A DNA stretch of 41,759 bases from a bacterium (GCA_030535455.1 JAUNJY010000036.1:1-41759); one strand, 5' to 3'. Shown: positions 1 through 8,615, counted from the first letter of the stretch. Made by a program: numbers and translations. Notes: generated from the sequence alone by a model not told the origin.

Positions 1-51
1 GCATGGCAACATGTGCAGCTGATTGTTACTAATAGGTCGAGGGCTTAATCA
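1..51 (+). rRNA. 23S ribosomal RNA, 3' end only
   Basis: The first ~50 bases match the conserved 3' terminus of bacterial 23S rRNA, with the run TACTAATAGGTCGAGGGCTT near the end. The gene starts before the window. The exact mature end is uncertain by a few bases. No 5S rRNA fits in the 82 bases between this end and the first tRNA. Confidence 0.85.
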
Positions 52-132
52 AATAAGATCTGATAATAATTCGAAGCAATGTGTAGTTTTTAGGGTATAA
101 AAACCTTAATGTTTAAAAGAAATTTTAAATAT

Positions 133-205
133 TCCTCAATAGCTCAGTTGGTAGAGCACACGGCTGTTAACCGTGTTGTCGTTGGTTCGAGTCCAACTTG
201 GGGAG
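133..205 (+). tRNA. tRNA-Asn (GTT)
   Basis: A full cloverleaf can be drawn. The acceptor stem 133-139 pairs with 198-204 (one G-U), the D loop contains AGCTCAGTTGGTAGAGC, the anticodon GTT lies at 166-168 and the T arm is GGTTCGAGTCC. The discriminator is G205 and CCA is not encoded. It follows the 23S end by 81 bases and is probably co-transcribed with the rRNA operon. Confidence 0.97.
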
Positions 206-233
206 TTTACTTTCAAAAGAAAGTAGTTTGTAT

Positions 234-305
234 GGCTCTATGGTCAAGCGGTTAAGACACCGCCCTTTCACGGCGGTAACAGGGGTTCAAATCCCCTTAG
301 AGTCA
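234..305 (+). tRNA. tRNA-Glu (TTC)
   Basis: The acceptor stem 234-240 pairs with 298-304, the anticodon TTC lies at 267-269 in a seven-base loop closed by CCGCC/GGCGG, and the T arm is GGGGTTCAAATCCCC. CCA is not encoded. It lies 28 bases after tRNA-Asn. Confidence 0.97.
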
Positions 306-322
306 TTGACAATTAATTCTTA

Positions 323-351
323 TTGACATATATGATTAGTTGTTGTAATAT
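323..351 (+). promoter_or_regulatory. Promoter upstream of tRNA-Cys
   Basis: TTGACA at 323-328 and TAATAT at 346-351 are separated by 17 bases. The predicted start falls a few bases before tRNA-Cys, so this tRNA can be transcribed independently of the rRNA operon. A second TTGACA at 306-311 with TATATG at 329-334 is an overlapping alternative. Confidence 0.6.
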
Positions 352-362
352 ATATATTGTAT

Positions 363-433
363 GGCGACATAGCCAAGTGGTAAGGCAGAGGTCTGCAACA
401 CCTTCATCACCAGTTCAAATCTGGTTGTCGCCT
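363..433 (+). tRNA. tRNA-Cys (GCA)
   Basis: The acceptor stem 363-369 (GGCGACA) pairs with 426-432, the anticodon GCA lies at 395-397, and the T arm CCAGTTCAAATCTGG is intact. U is the discriminator, as is usual for tRNA-Cys, and CCA is not encoded. A strong terminator follows. Confidence 0.97.
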
Positions 434-443
434 TTTTAAATCG

Positions 444-490
444 AAAGATGTTTCGAATTTTTATTACAAGAATTCGAAACATCTTTTTGC
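444..490 (+). terminator. Rho-independent terminator after the rRNA/tRNA cluster
   Basis: A 16-bp perfect stem (444-459 with 471-486), built on AAAGATGTTTCGAATT and its complement, is followed by a T run. It closes the rRNA-tRNA transcription unit. Confidence 0.85.
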
Positions 491-582
491 GTTATACGGA
501 TTTATTTAAGGATTTGTATGACCATAAGCGAGCATATAGGGAATGCTTATGATTTAGTATTATATATAGGGAGAATATAGGA

Positions 583-981
583 ATGGAATTAAAGACATGT
601 AGAAACTGTAAACGTTTGTATAATTATTTTGTAGGACAAAATTTATGTCCTAGCTGTATGACCGAGCTTGATAATATATTCAGAGATGTAAAAGAATATA
701 TTTATGATCATCCAGAAGCAACGATGCAACAAGTTGCAGATGAGTTTCAAATTGCAATTAGGGTTATTCAAGGATGGGTCAGAGAAGAGAGATTGGAATT
801 CTCAAGCAGCTCAGCAGTAGGTCTTCCATGTGAGACATGCGGTACTATGATCAAAAGTGGCCGCTACTGTCCAGCTTGTAAGAAGAATATGGTAGAGCAG
901 CTATCCAGCGCATATAAGCCAAAGGGGGCAGATACAGCTGGAAACTCTAAACAAAATTCAAATAAAATGAGATTTTTATAA
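583..981 (+). CDS. YvyF-like zinc-ribbon protein (flagellar-operon-associated family)
   Basis: This small 132-residue protein has two probable zinc-binding knuckles: C6xxC9 with C22xxC25 at the N terminus, and C83xxC86 with C96xxC99 near the C terminus. Between them, residues about 45-72 (ATMQQVADEFQI...IQGWVREERL) look like a helix-turn-helix. This layout is the one I know from the YvyF family of flagellar-operon proteins, whose biochemical role is poorly defined. No flagellar gene is beside it here. It sits alone between a tRNA cluster and a convergent signalling gene. AGGGAG at 568-573 is the ribosome site. The Lys/Asn-rich tail after residue 105 looks disordered. The family assignment is moderately sure and the function is unknown. 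Confidence 0.65.
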   Translation: MELKTCRNCKRLYNYFVGQNLCPSCMTELDNIFRDVKEYIYDHPEATMQQVADEFQIAIRVIQGWVREERLEFSSSSAVGLPCETCGTMIKSGRYCPACKKNMVEQLSSAYKPKGADTAGNSKQNSNKMRFL

Positions 982-986
982 TAAAT

Positions 987-1024
987 AAAAAAGCAGATAT
1001 CCATATAAGGAAATCTGCTTTTTT
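987..1024. terminator. Bidirectional terminator between convergent genes
   Basis: AAAAAAGCAGAT (987-998) pairs perfectly with 1013-1024. The A and T tracts on both sides make it functional for the gene ending at 981 and for the minus-strand gene ending at 1065. Confidence 0.85.
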
Positions 1025-1064
1025 ACATTACGAGAAACATGGTAGTTCATACTTATTAAGATAC

Positions 1065-3035
1065 CTAGACCTTATAGTAGTGTGCCTCATATTCTGCTTC
1101 TATAATAGGCTTGGAATAGAGATACCCTTGAGCCAGGTCACATTGTATGGACTTTAGGAATTCAGCCTGTTCTTCAGTCTCCACTCCTTCGGAAATAATG
1201 ACCATATTGAGCCCCTTTGCCATTTGCACAATCATCTTAATTACGATTTGTTCACGTTCTGTTGAGGCTCCTTGTTGGAAAAAATCTTTATCTAATTTAA
1301 GAATGTCACATGGAAGGGTGCGAAGGAGATTTAGGGAAGATAAGCCAGATCCAAAGTCATCCATGCTGATTTTTAATCCCATATTATGTAGCTGGATTAG
1401 TGTTGTAAACATATTATTGTTATCAAGCTGAAATGCTGTTTCAGTAAGTTCTATTTCTAAATAGTCAGATGGGACATCATACTGCTCAATAATATGTTTT
1501 AATTTATCCACCATATCCTTGTTATTTAAATGCAGCCTTGAGAAGTTTACACTTACTGGTTTTACTTCTTTGCCCAGATCTAGCAGCTTATGCAGGTGTT
1601 TACATACTGTTTCAAATACAAAGAAATCTAATTTTAAAATAAACTGATTTTCTTCAAAGATAGGAATGAATTTATCCGGTGGAATAATGCCTTTTGTACC
1701 ATGATGCCAGCGGACCAAAGCCTCTGCACCTGCAAACTGGTTAGTCTGTAAATTAAATTTTGGCTGATAATATACATGAAATTCTTTATTTTCAAGAGCA
1801 AGCTCCATCTGCTCTTCAATTTCATTTTGATTGATTAACTCCTGCTTCATCGCTTCATTAAAGAATGCATAACGAGATTTATGTCGATTAGTAATTGATT
1901 TCCGTGCCATATTAGCACAGTCAATATTAAGAGGAATGCTTAAACTAGGATCTACGATAGATAAGCCAATAATGATAGAAATTCGATAAGGAGTATTTTT
2001 GGGGGACATAATCGTATTCATATAATCATTTAGTGCCTTAATCTTGCCTAAAAAATATTTTGGATCATTATAGTTAAATAATGCTACGAACTTATCGCAA
2101 GTAATACGTCCAAATGTTTCTTCTTCTTCAATAATAGAGCGCAAGGCATTGGTAAACTCAATTATGATTCGATCCCCTTCAGAATAGCCATACTGTTCAT
2201 TAAAAAGTTTAAACTTATTAATATCACTATAGAAAAGAATGAAAGTATCCTTCGTATTAGCTAACAGAATTTTATGAGCTTCTTCTGTAAAAGTTATCAG
2301 ATTGTTACAACCGGTTAAGGTATCTGTATTTTCCAGCAATTTAGCTTTCTTTTGAGCATAGATATTCGACAAATGAATGTTTAATATTCTGGTTAACAGC
2401 AATAGGGTATCTATTTCGTGCTGTTTCCATTTTCGGTCTATAGTTTTATAAGAGAAGATCAGGTAGTGATTAGAAGTACCAGCATCCTTAAGTTCACATT
2501 CTAAAAGACCAGTAATCTTATGCAGCTTAGCCATGTTATACATAGTTTCACTTAGTGGGCGTATTTCTTCCAGAGAGTTAGCTTTAAAATAACTATGGTG
2601 TTTTTTATTATGCTGAGAAATATTGCTCATATCTAATTCGGAGAAAAGCAGACGGCTATCCCAAGGAGCTGATGAATCAGAATACCATTCACTTGTAATA
2701 TGACCGGCATTTGAGGAAGGAAGGGTTTCCAGGATGCAAATATAATTTAAACTATAGTAATGTCCAAGAACATCTAGGATTGTATGGAGAGAAGAGTTAT
2801 TATCTTTTGCATTAGACAGAAGCTCTACGATATATGTAATGATTTGTAGATCTAGTCCAAGAGGATCTGTTTTACTGGAGTTGCATCGTTTAGCCTTATG
2901 TAAGTAGTTTGCTCGTAAAAGAAATATAATCTGTATGGATAAGACAAGGGCAAGCAGTACAATCAGTACGATAAACAGTCTGTCTGTAAAGGATATTGGA
3001 AACGGTGATATTTGTAATAAAGAGAAATAGTTCAA
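1065..3035 (-). CDS. Membrane-anchored GGDEF/EAL protein with degenerate GGDEF, likely c-di-GMP phosphodiesterase
   Basis: I place the start at the TTG codon at 3035-3033, seven bases after a perfect AAAGGAGGT, which gives 656 residues. An ORF extension to 3146 would overlap the divergent clpB promoter. One hydrophobic segment at residues about 15-40 anchors the protein. A GAF-like region (about 60-225), a GGDEF domain (about 238-395) and an EAL domain (about 403-650) follow. The GGDEF signature is replaced by T312-C-D-K-F316, so diguanylate cyclase activity is unlikely. The EAL domain keeps E438-A-L-V-R, the ELTE motif, MDDFGSG and EGVET, the usual metal and catalytic set. It is therefore predicted to hydrolyse c-di-GMP at the membrane, with the degenerate GGDEF perhaps acting as a GTP or c-di-GMP sensor. 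It is transcribed divergently from clpB. Confidence 0.88.
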   Translation of the reverse strand: MNYFSLLQISPFPISFTDRLFIVLIVLLALVLSIQIIFLLRANYLHKAKRCNSSKTDPLGLDLQIITYIVELLSNAKDNNSSLHTILDVLGHYYSLNYICILETLPSSNAGHITSEWYSDSSAPWDSRLLFSELDMSNISQHNKKHHSYFKANSLEEIRPLSETMYNMAKLHKITGLLECELKDAGTSNHYLIFSYKTIDRKWKQHEIDTLLLLTRILNIHLSNIYAQKKAKLLENTDTLTGCNNLITFTEEAHKILLANTKDTFILFYSDINKFKLFNEQYGYSEGDRIIIEFTNALRSIIEEEETFGRITCDKFVALFNYNDPKYFLGKIKALNDYMNTIMSPKNTPYRISIIIGLSIVDPSLSIPLNIDCANMARKSITNRHKSRYAFFNEAMKQELINQNEIEEQMELALENKEFHVYYQPKFNLQTNQFAGAEALVRWHHGTKGIIPPDKFIPIFEENQFILKLDFFVFETVCKHLHKLLDLGKEVKPVSVNFSRLHLNNKDMVDKLKHIIEQYDVPSDYLEIELTETAFQLDNNNMFTTLIQLHNMGLKISMDDFGSGLSSLNLLRTLPCDILKLDKDFFQQGASTEREQIVIKMIVQMAKGLNMVIISEGVETEEQAEFLKSIQCDLAQGYLYSKPIIEAEYEAHYYKV

Positions 3036-3104
3036 TGGTGTACCTCCTTTATTGTCTATATAATTTGTATCGACATAATAGTTGTTGTACATAATATTTA
3101 GGTA

Positions 3105-3133
3105 TTGCATAACGATAAATTTAGTGTTATAGT
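3105..3133 (+). promoter_or_regulatory. Candidate clpB promoter
   Basis: TTGCAT (3105-3110) and TATAGT (3128-3133) are 17 bases apart and end 33 bases before the clpB start. I found no CIRCE inverted repeat or CtsR-type heptamer repeat nearby, so the heat-shock control used is not evident. Confidence 0.45.
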
Positions 3134-3166
3134 AGTTATAGAACAAACAAAAAAGGAGGTTACAAT

Positions 3167-5752
3167 ATGAACATCAGTAAATTTACTCAAAAGTCCTTAG
3201 AAGCCGTGAACCAATGCGAGAAAATTGCATATGACAATGGAAATCAGGAAATTGATCAAGAGCATTTATTATATAGTTTACTAACTATTGAAGATAGCTT
3301 AATTCAAAAGTTAATTGCTAAAATGGAAATTGAACCATCCGCCTTACTTTTTAAGGTTCAAGAGTTATTAAATAAAAAACCAAAAGTAACTGGTGGCCAG
3401 GTTTACATCAGTAACGATTTAAATAAAGTATTAATTTATGCTGAGGATGAAGCAAAGAGAATGGGCGATGCTTATGTGAGTGTGGAACATTTATTCTTAA
3501 GCCTGATTAAACAGCCAAATAGGGAAATAAAACAGCTCTTTAAGGAGTTTAAAATAACAAGAGAAGGTTTCTTACAAGTATTATCAACGGTTCGTGGTAA
3601 TCAAAAGATTACAAGCGATAATCCAGAGGAAACCTATGATACCTTAAATAAATATGGATATGACTTAGTGGAACGTGCAAAAAATCAGAAGTTAGATCCA
3701 GTCATCGGAAGGGATTCTGAGATTCGTAATGTAATTCGTATTCTCTCTCGTAAGACGAAAAATAATCCAGTATTAATCGGTGAGCCAGGTGTTGGTAAGA
3801 CAGCAGTTGTAGAAGGCCTTGCACAGCGTATTGTCAGAGGAGATGTTCCAGAGGGATTAAAGGATAAACGAGTATTCGCACTTGATATGGGTTCCTTAGT
3901 GGCCGGTGCAAAATATCGTGGTGAGTTTGAAGAACGTTTAAAGGCAGTACTAGAAGAGGTTAAGAAAAGTGAAGGACAGATCATCTTATTTATTGATGAA
4001 CTTCATACCATTGTAGGTGCCGGAAAGACAGATGGAGCAATGGATGCCGGAAACATGTTAAAGCCAATGCTTGCACGTGGCGAGCTTCACTGTATTGGAG
4101 CAACTACATTAAATGAGTACCGTATGTATATTGAAAAAGATGCAGCATTAGAGCGTCGTTTCCAACCGGTTCATGTAGAGGAACCTACGGTAGAAGATAC
4201 CATTTCTATTTTAAGAGGATTAAAGGATCGTTATGAAGTATTCCATGGTGTTAAGATTACCGATGGTGCGTTAGTATCTGCAGCTACGTTATCCAATCGT
4301 TATATTACCGACCGTTTCCTTCCTGATAAGGCAATTGACTTGGTAGATGAAGCGTGTGCATTAATTAAGACAGAATTAGACTCTATGCCTATGGAGCTTG
4401 ATGATATCAGAAGACATATTATGTTACTTGAAATCGAGGAAGCAGCACTTAAGAAAGAGACAGACCGTCTTAGCAAAGAGAGACTAGAAAACCTTCAAAA
4501 AGAACTAGCAGAACTTCGTGATGAGTTTAATGCAGGCAAGGCAAAATGGGATCAGGAAAAGGCTGCAGTAGAAAAGGTTCAGAAATTGAAAGAAGAGCTA
4601 GAGGCATGTCATAATGAAATTCAAGTGGCACAGCGTGACTATGATTTAAATAGAGCGGCTGAACTTCAATATGGTAAGTTACCAGAACTTCAGAAACAGT
4701 TAGAAGCAGAAGAAGAGAAAGTGAAGAAACAAGAGCATACCTTAGTCCATGAAAATGTAAGTGAAGAAGAGATTGCTAAAATTATTTCCAGATGGACAGG
4801 AATTCCGGTAGCCAAACTAACGGAGAGCGAACGTAATAAGACATTACATCTAGCAGATATTCTCCATACACGTGTCATTGGACAAGAAGAAGGGGTTGAG
4901 AAAGTAAGCGATGCAATCCTCCGTTCCAAAGCAGGAATTAAAGATCCGGCTAAGCCAATTGGTTCTTTCTTATTCCTTGGACCTACCGGTGTTGGTAAGA
5001 CAGAACTTGCAAAGTCTTTAGCAGCAAATCTATTTGATGATGAGACAAATATCGTACGTATCGATATGAGTGAGTATATGGAGAAACACTCTGTGGCAAG
5101 ATTAATTGGAGCACCTCCAGGATATGTAGGATACGAAGAAGGCGGGCAATTAACAGAAGCAGTTCGAAGAAAACCATATTCTGTTGTCTTATTTGATGAA
5201 GTTGAGAAAGCCCATCCAGATGTATTTAACGTGTTACTTCAGGTACTTGATGACGGACGTATCACAGACTCACAAGGCAGAACCGTAGACTTTAAGAATA
5301 CTATCATTATCTTAACTAGTAACCTAGGATCCAATTATCTGCTTGAAGGCATTGATGAAAATGGAAACATTAAAGAGGAAGCAGAAGAGCAGGTAATGAA
5401 CGAGTTAAGAATGAACTTTAGACCAGAATTCTTAAACCGTCTAGATGAAATCATCCTATTTAAGCCATTAACAAAAGATAATATTACAGGAATTATCGAT
5501 TTATTGATTAAAGGATTAAATAAGAGACTTGTAGATCGTGAACTCACAATTGAGCTAACAGATAGTGCTAAGCATTACATTATAGAGAATGCTTATGACC
5601 CAGTGTATGGTGCAAGACCATTAAAGAGATTTTTAACAAAGAATGTGGAGACCATTACTGCAAAATTAATCTTAAGTAATGAGGTAAGTATCGGAGATAC
5701 CATATTGATTGATTATGTAGATGGAAAATTACAGGCAAGGGTAAAAAGATAA
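3167..5752 (+). CDS. clpB: ATP-dependent chaperone ClpB (Hsp100 disaggregase)
   Basis: At 861 residues this is full length for ClpB. It has an N-terminal Clp repeat domain (about 1-145), a first AAA+ domain with Walker A GEPGVGKT at 205-212 and a DELHT Walker B, a long middle coiled coil (about 400-530) rich in Lys/Glu, and a second AAA+ domain with GPTGVGKT at 605-612 followed by GYVGYEEGG, then the C-terminal D2-small domain. The long coiled coil and the lack of an IGF-type ClpP-binding loop favour ClpB over ClpA/ClpC. ClpB hexamers thread aggregated proteins in cooperation with DnaK. The ribosome site AAAGGAGGT sits six to seven bases before the ATG. The gene is monocistronic, with its own promoter and terminator. 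Confidence 0.96.
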   Translation: MNISKFTQKSLEAVNQCEKIAYDNGNQEIDQEHLLYSLLTIEDSLIQKLIAKMEIEPSALLFKVQELLNKKPKVTGGQVYISNDLNKVLIYAEDEAKRMGDAYVSVEHLFLSLIKQPNREIKQLFKEFKITREGFLQVLSTVRGNQKITSDNPEETYDTLNKYGYDLVERAKNQKLDPVIGRDSEIRNVIRILSRKTKNNPVLIGEPGVGKTAVVEGLAQRIVRGDVPEGLKDKRVFALDMGSLVAGAKYRGEFEERLKAVLEEVKKSEGQIILFIDELHTIVGAGKTDGAMDAGNMLKPMLARGELHCIGATTLNEYRMYIEKDAALERRFQPVHVEEPTVEDTISILRGLKDRYEVFHGVKITDGALVSAATLSNRYITDRFLPDKAIDLVDEACALIKTELDSMPMELDDIRRHIMLLEIEEAALKKETDRLSKERLENLQKELAELRDEFNAGKAKWDQEKAAVEKVQKLKEELEACHNEIQVAQRDYDLNRAAELQYGKLPELQKQLEAEEEKVKKQEHTLVHENVSEEEIAKIISRWTGIPVAKLTESERNKTLHLADILHTRVIGQEEGVEKVSDAILRSKAGIKDPAKPIGSFLFLGPTGVGKTELAKSLAANLFDDETNIVRIDMSEYMEKHSVARLIGAPPGYVGYEEGGQLTEAVRRKPYSVVLFDEVEKAHPDVFNVLLQVLDDGRITDSQGRTVDFKNTIIILTSNLGSNYLLEGIDENGNIKEEAEEQVMNELRMNFRPEFLNRLDEIILFKPLTKDNITGIIDLLIKGLNKRLVDRELTIELTDSAKHYIIENAYDPVYGARPLKRFLTKNVETITAKLILSNEVSIGDTILIDYVDGKLQARVKR

Positions 5753-5761
5753 ATAAGAGGA

Positions 5762-5790
5762 AAGGGGCTGACTTGGTATCAGCCCCTTGC
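5762..5790 (+). terminator. clpB terminator
   Basis: AAGGGGCTGA (5762-5771) pairs with TCAGCCCCTT (5779-5788) around a seven-base loop. The following T run is weak (GCTTCTTG). The -35 box of the next promoter starts only six bases later. Confidence 0.7.
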
Positions 5791-5793
5791 TTC

Positions 5794-5822
5794 TTGACAA
5801 ATCTATACAAATTGTGTATACT
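5794..5822 (+). promoter_or_regulatory. Strong sigma-A promoter upstream of the helicase leader
   Basis: Consensus TTGACA (5794-5799), a 17-base spacer and TATACT (5817-5822). The predicted start is near 5829, some 275 bases before the helicase ATG. Confidence 0.75.
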
Positions 5823-5828
5823 AAAATA

Positions 5829-5935
5829 TAAGTGGCTATTTTAAGAATTATTTGATATGAAAAATTTTTGTTTATACAAATAATATATATATGATGAGAG
5901 ATTGACTCTTGGTCCCTATGACTGAGAGTTTTTTT
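5829..5935 (+). ncRNA. Terminated leader or small RNA upstream of the DEAD-box helicase
   Basis: The segment between the promoter at 5794-5822 and the terminator at 5905-5935 holds no reading frame with a ribosome site. It would give a ~105-base RNA, either an independent small RNA or the attenuated 5' leader of the helicase mRNA. I recognise no Rfam family in it. Confidence 0.45.
5905..5935 (+). terminator. Intrinsic terminator inside the helicase leader (possible attenuator)
   Basis: ACTCTTGGTC (5905-5914) pairs with GACTGAGAGT (5920-5929) through ten pairs including two wobbles. The loop is five bases and the stem is followed by TTTTTTT. It lies between the strong promoter and the helicase gene, so full-length mRNA needs read-through or a second promoter. 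An extended -10 (TGGTAATAC, 5974-5982) further down is a candidate for the latter. Confidence 0.7.
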
Positions 5936-6015
5936 GTGACTATCTATACAATACTTATTCTTTTAAATTATTGTGGTAATACTAGTAAAGATGGAGTAAA
6001 CGATAGAATTACAGT

Positions 6016-6060
6016 AGATACATTGTATCTAGATGATGGCTGCTAATGTGTAAGTTAGCA
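6016..6060 (+). repeat. Two small inverted repeats in the helicase leader
   Basis: AGATACATTGTATCT (6016-6030) is a perfect palindrome with seven-base arms. TGCTAA (6041-6046) pairs with TTAGCA (6055-6060). They lie 45-90 bases before the ATG and could be an operator or leader hairpins. No protein is assigned. Confidence 0.4.
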
Positions 6061-6104
6061 CAAAAAAATACTAGTGTTAACTTGATAGTAGAAAGGATAG
6101 TTAT

Positions 6105-7730
6105 ATGGAAACAGTTAAATTTGAAGAGTTACAGATAGATGCGCCTATTTTACGTGCGATCGTGGATATGGGGTTTGAACAGGCAAGTCCAATTCAAGCA
6201 AAGGCAATCCCAGCAGTACTTGGTGGAGGAGACATTATTGGTCAGGCTCAAACAGGTACAGGTAAAACAGCAGCATTTGGTATCCCTTTATTACAAAAAA
6301 TAGATCCAAAGAGCAAGCATTTACAAGCAGTTGTATTATGTCCAACTCGTGAGTTAGCAATTCAGGTATCGGAAGAGCTTAGAAACTTATCTAAATATCT
6401 TCACGGACTTAAAGTGTTACCAGTATACGGCGGACAAGATATTACAAAACAAATTCGTTCTTTAAAAGCGGGAGCACAAGTTGTTGTTGGTACTCCAGGT
6501 CGTGTAATGGATCATATGAGAAGAAAGACAGTTAAATTTGATACTATCAAAATGATCGTATTAGATGAAGCGGATGAAATGTTAAACATGGGCTTCAGAG
6601 AAGATATCGAAACAATTCTTAGCGATATCCCAGAAGAAAGACAAACAATTCTTTTCTCTGCAACAATGCCAAAACCAATTCTTGATATTGCATCCAAATT
6701 CCAAAAGGACACTGAAATTATCAAAGTAGTGAAAAAAGAACTTACAGTTCCTAAGATCGAACAATACTACTATGAAGTTCGTCCAAAAAATAAGATGGAA
6801 GTATTATCTCGTTTATTAGACTTATACGCTCCAAAACTTTCCGTTGTATTCTGTAATACAAAACGTCAAGTTGAAGAGACTGTAGAAGGGTTAAAAGGCA
6901 GAGGTTACTTTGCAGAAGCACTTCATGGTGATATGAAACAGCTTCACAGAGACCGTGTTATGAACGGATTCCGTAATGGTAAAGTAGATATCTTAGTTGC
7001 TACAGATATCGCTGCAAGAGGTATTGACGTTGATGATGTAGAAGCAGTATTCAACTATGATGTTCCTCAAGATGATGAATTCTATGTTCACCGTATCGGT
7101 CGTACAGGTCGTGCAGGTAGAACAGGTCGTGCCTTCACTTTCGTTGTAGGTAAAGAAGTTTACAAATTAAAAGATATCCAAAGATATTGCAAAACTAAGA
7201 TCGTTGCTCAGCCAATTCCATCTTTACATGATGTTGCAAATATCAAAGCGGAAAAAGTTCTTGATCAAGTAAACGGAATTATCGAAAGCGTTGACTTAAC
7301 TAAGATGATCGAATTAATCGAAAAGAAAGTTAACGAAGAAGATTACACTTCTCTTGAAGTTGCTGCAGCATTCTTAAAAATGACAATGGGCGACAACAAC
7401 GAAGAAATCGAAGAGTACAAAAAGACTACTAGAGAATATAATAAATCTAGAGAATACAACAACCGTAATAGCAACAATGGTCCAAGCAAAGGCATGGTTC
7501 GTTTATTTATCAACATTGGTAAAAAACAAAACATCCGTCCAGGCGACATCCTTGGTGCAATTGCTGGCGAAACAGGTATGGCTGGTAAATTAATCGGAAC
7601 AATCGATTTATATGATAAATATACTTTCGTTGAAATTCCTAAAGAATATGCAGATGAAGTTATCGACGTAATGAAAGATGCAAAAATCAAAGGTAAAACA
7701 ATCAACGTAGAAGTTGCAAATAAAAGATAG
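6105..7730 (+). CDS. deaD: DEAD-box ATP-dependent RNA helicase with DbpA-type RNA-binding tail
   Basis: 541 residues with all helicase motifs: Q motif (MGFEQASPIQ), motif I AQTGTGKT at 48-55, PTRELA, D154-E-A-D157, SAT, VATDIAARGIDVD and HRIGRTGRAGR. The last ~80 residues (from KGMVRLFINIG) look like the DbpA/CsdA RNA-binding fold, which in DbpA/YxiN recognises a 23S rRNA hairpin. A short Asn/Arg/Tyr-rich linker separates the two parts. The likely role is ribosome assembly or mRNA unwinding in the cytoplasm, often at low temperature. DbpA/YxiN is an alternative name, and the symbol deaD is a family label. AAAGGA lies seven to eight bases before the ATG. Codon choice looks like that of a highly expressed gene. 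A terminated leader (5829-5935) suggests RNA-level control. Confidence 0.9.
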   Translation: METVKFEELQIDAPILRAIVDMGFEQASPIQAKAIPAVLGGGDIIGQAQTGTGKTAAFGIPLLQKIDPKSKHLQAVVLCPTRELAIQVSEELRNLSKYLHGLKVLPVYGGQDITKQIRSLKAGAQVVVGTPGRVMDHMRRKTVKFDTIKMIVLDEADEMLNMGFREDIETILSDIPEERQTILFSATMPKPILDIASKFQKDTEIIKVVKKELTVPKIEQYYYEVRPKNKMEVLSRLLDLYAPKLSVVFCNTKRQVEETVEGLKGRGYFAEALHGDMKQLHRDRVMNGFRNGKVDILVATDIAARGIDVDDVEAVFNYDVPQDDEFYVHRIGRTGRAGRTGRAFTFVVGKEVYKLKDIQRYCKTKIVAQPIPSLHDVANIKAEKVLDQVNGIIESVDLTKMIELIEKKVNEEDYTSLEVAAAFLKMTMGDNNEEIEEYKKTTREYNKSREYNNRNSNNGPSKGMVRLFINIGKKQNIRPGDILGAIAGETGMAGKLIGTIDLYDKYTFVEIPKEYADEVIDVMKDAKIKGKTINVEVANKR

Positions 7731-7744
7731 CAAATGGTCGTAAG

Positions 7745-7776
7745 AAAAGAGACGGATGAAAATCCGTCTCTTTTTT
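7745..7776 (+). terminator. Helicase terminator
   Basis: AAAAGAGACGGAT (7745-7757), a GAAA tetraloop and the exact complement (7762-7774) are followed by a T run. Confidence 0.9.
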
Positions 7777-7799
7777 AATACATAGGAAACTAAAAACCA

Positions 7800-7990
7800 G
7801 AAAGCCAGGATGCGCACTTACGCGGAAGGAGTTTATCACTTCGTGATCGCATTCGGCGCGGCAAAGTGTGTGTTCTTTGCAGTGATTTTAAGCGCGAGAG
7901 TGTGTGGAACACACACTTTGTTCATGACTAGAAAACCTCTCTTCCAGCAGTAGCCGAGTCACAATAAAGCATTGTCGATGTGGATAGGTT
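7800..7990. repeat. GC-rich intergenic island with long inverted repeat
   Basis: This non-coding stretch is distinctly richer in G and C than its surroundings. A perfect 14-base inverted repeat, CAAAGTGTGTGTTC (7862-7875) and its complement (7907-7920), encloses 31 bases. ATCACTTCGTGAT just upstream is another palindrome. The two halves share an imperfect direct repeat (GTGAT...GCGCG...GTGTGTG). No ribosome site or credible reading frame is present. It looks like a member of a dispersed intergenic repeat family, which cannot be confirmed from one copy. Confidence 0.5.
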
Positions 7991-8032
7991 GGCCGCAAAT
8001 AAAGAAAAATGATAAAATACCAGTAAGATAAA

Positions 8033-8075
8033 TTGACAAAAATGCATATCTATGATAAATTGATAATAATTACTA
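8033..8075 (+). promoter_or_regulatory. perR promoter with overlapping PerR-like box
   Basis: TTGACA (8033-8038) and TAAATT (8056-8061) are 17 bases apart. Directly over the predicted start, TGATAATAATTACTA (8061-8075) matches the known PerR box TTATAATnATTATAA at 11 of 14 fixed positions by my reading. This placement predicts autorepression. Confidence 0.55.
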
Positions 8076-8094
8076 TTTTCAGGAGGTGAAATAT

Positions 8095-8490
8095 ATGAGT
8101 ACTCCATTAAAATTCAGTAGACAAAGAGAGTCTATCAAAGAGTATTTAAAGAGCACAAAAGAACATCCTACTGCAGATATGGTTTATCAACATGTTCGTC
8201 AAATTTATCCGAAGGTAAGTTTGGGAACGGTATATCGTAATCTTAATCTATTAACCGAATTAGGCGAGATAACTAAGGTTGATTGTGGAGACGGTTATGA
8301 TCACTTTGATGGGAACATTGGCCCTCACTATCATGTTGTTTGTAATGAATGTGGTTCAGTTTATGATTTAGAGATGGAATCTATTGATCATATTAATGTA
8401 ATTGCTGAAGCCCACTTTAAAGGTAAGATTACAGGTCACATGGTTATGTTCCGTGGAATATGTGAAAAGTGTCTAGAAGAGGAAAATTAA
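8095..8490 (+). CDS. perR: Fur-family peroxide-responsive repressor PerR
   Basis: 131 residues starting at the ATG at 8095, eight bases after AGGAGG. A GTG at 8086 lies inside that ribosome site and is rejected. The N-terminal winged helix (about 1-80) has the family motif SLGTVYRNLNLL. The C-terminal part carries a regulatory metal site around HFDGNIGPHYH and two CxxC pairs (CNEC and CEKC) for structural zinc. The Asp in HFD, where Fur proteins usually have Glu, favours PerR, which senses peroxide by metal-catalysed histidine oxidation and then leaves DNA. The two genes downstream are rubrerythrins, classical PerR targets in clostridia, each with a palindromic operator. It has its own promoter and terminator. 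Confidence 0.9.
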   Translation: MSTPLKFSRQRESIKEYLKSTKEHPTADMVYQHVRQIYPKVSLGTVYRNLNLLTELGEITKVDCGDGYDHFDGNIGPHYHVVCNECGSVYDLEMESIDHINVIAEAHFKGKITGHMVMFRGICEKCLEEEN

Positions 8491-8514
8491 AATAGTTGTT
8501 TATAAATATAGTAT

Positions 8515-8555
8515 AAAGATACGTTAGAATGATAGTTCTTAACGTATCTTTTTTG
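8515..8555 (+). terminator. perR terminator
   Basis: AAAGATACGTTAGAA (8515-8529) pairs with TTCTTAACGTATCTTT with one bulged base, followed by TTTTTT. Confidence 0.8.
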
Positions 8556-8615
8556 ATTCCTGCATGTTTGCATAGAACCCCTACAAAAAAGCAGAAAAAA
8601 AATTAAAAAAGATTA

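Noticed and set aside
3036-3146. N-terminal extension of the GGDEF/EAL protein to an ATG at 3146
   Set aside because: It would cover the ribosome site of the TTG start and the clpB promoter. The extension is low-complexity Tyr/Asn-rich and has no ribosome site of its own.
8086-8094. GTG start for PerR
   Set aside because: The codon is part of the AGGAGGTG ribosome site that serves the ATG at 8095.
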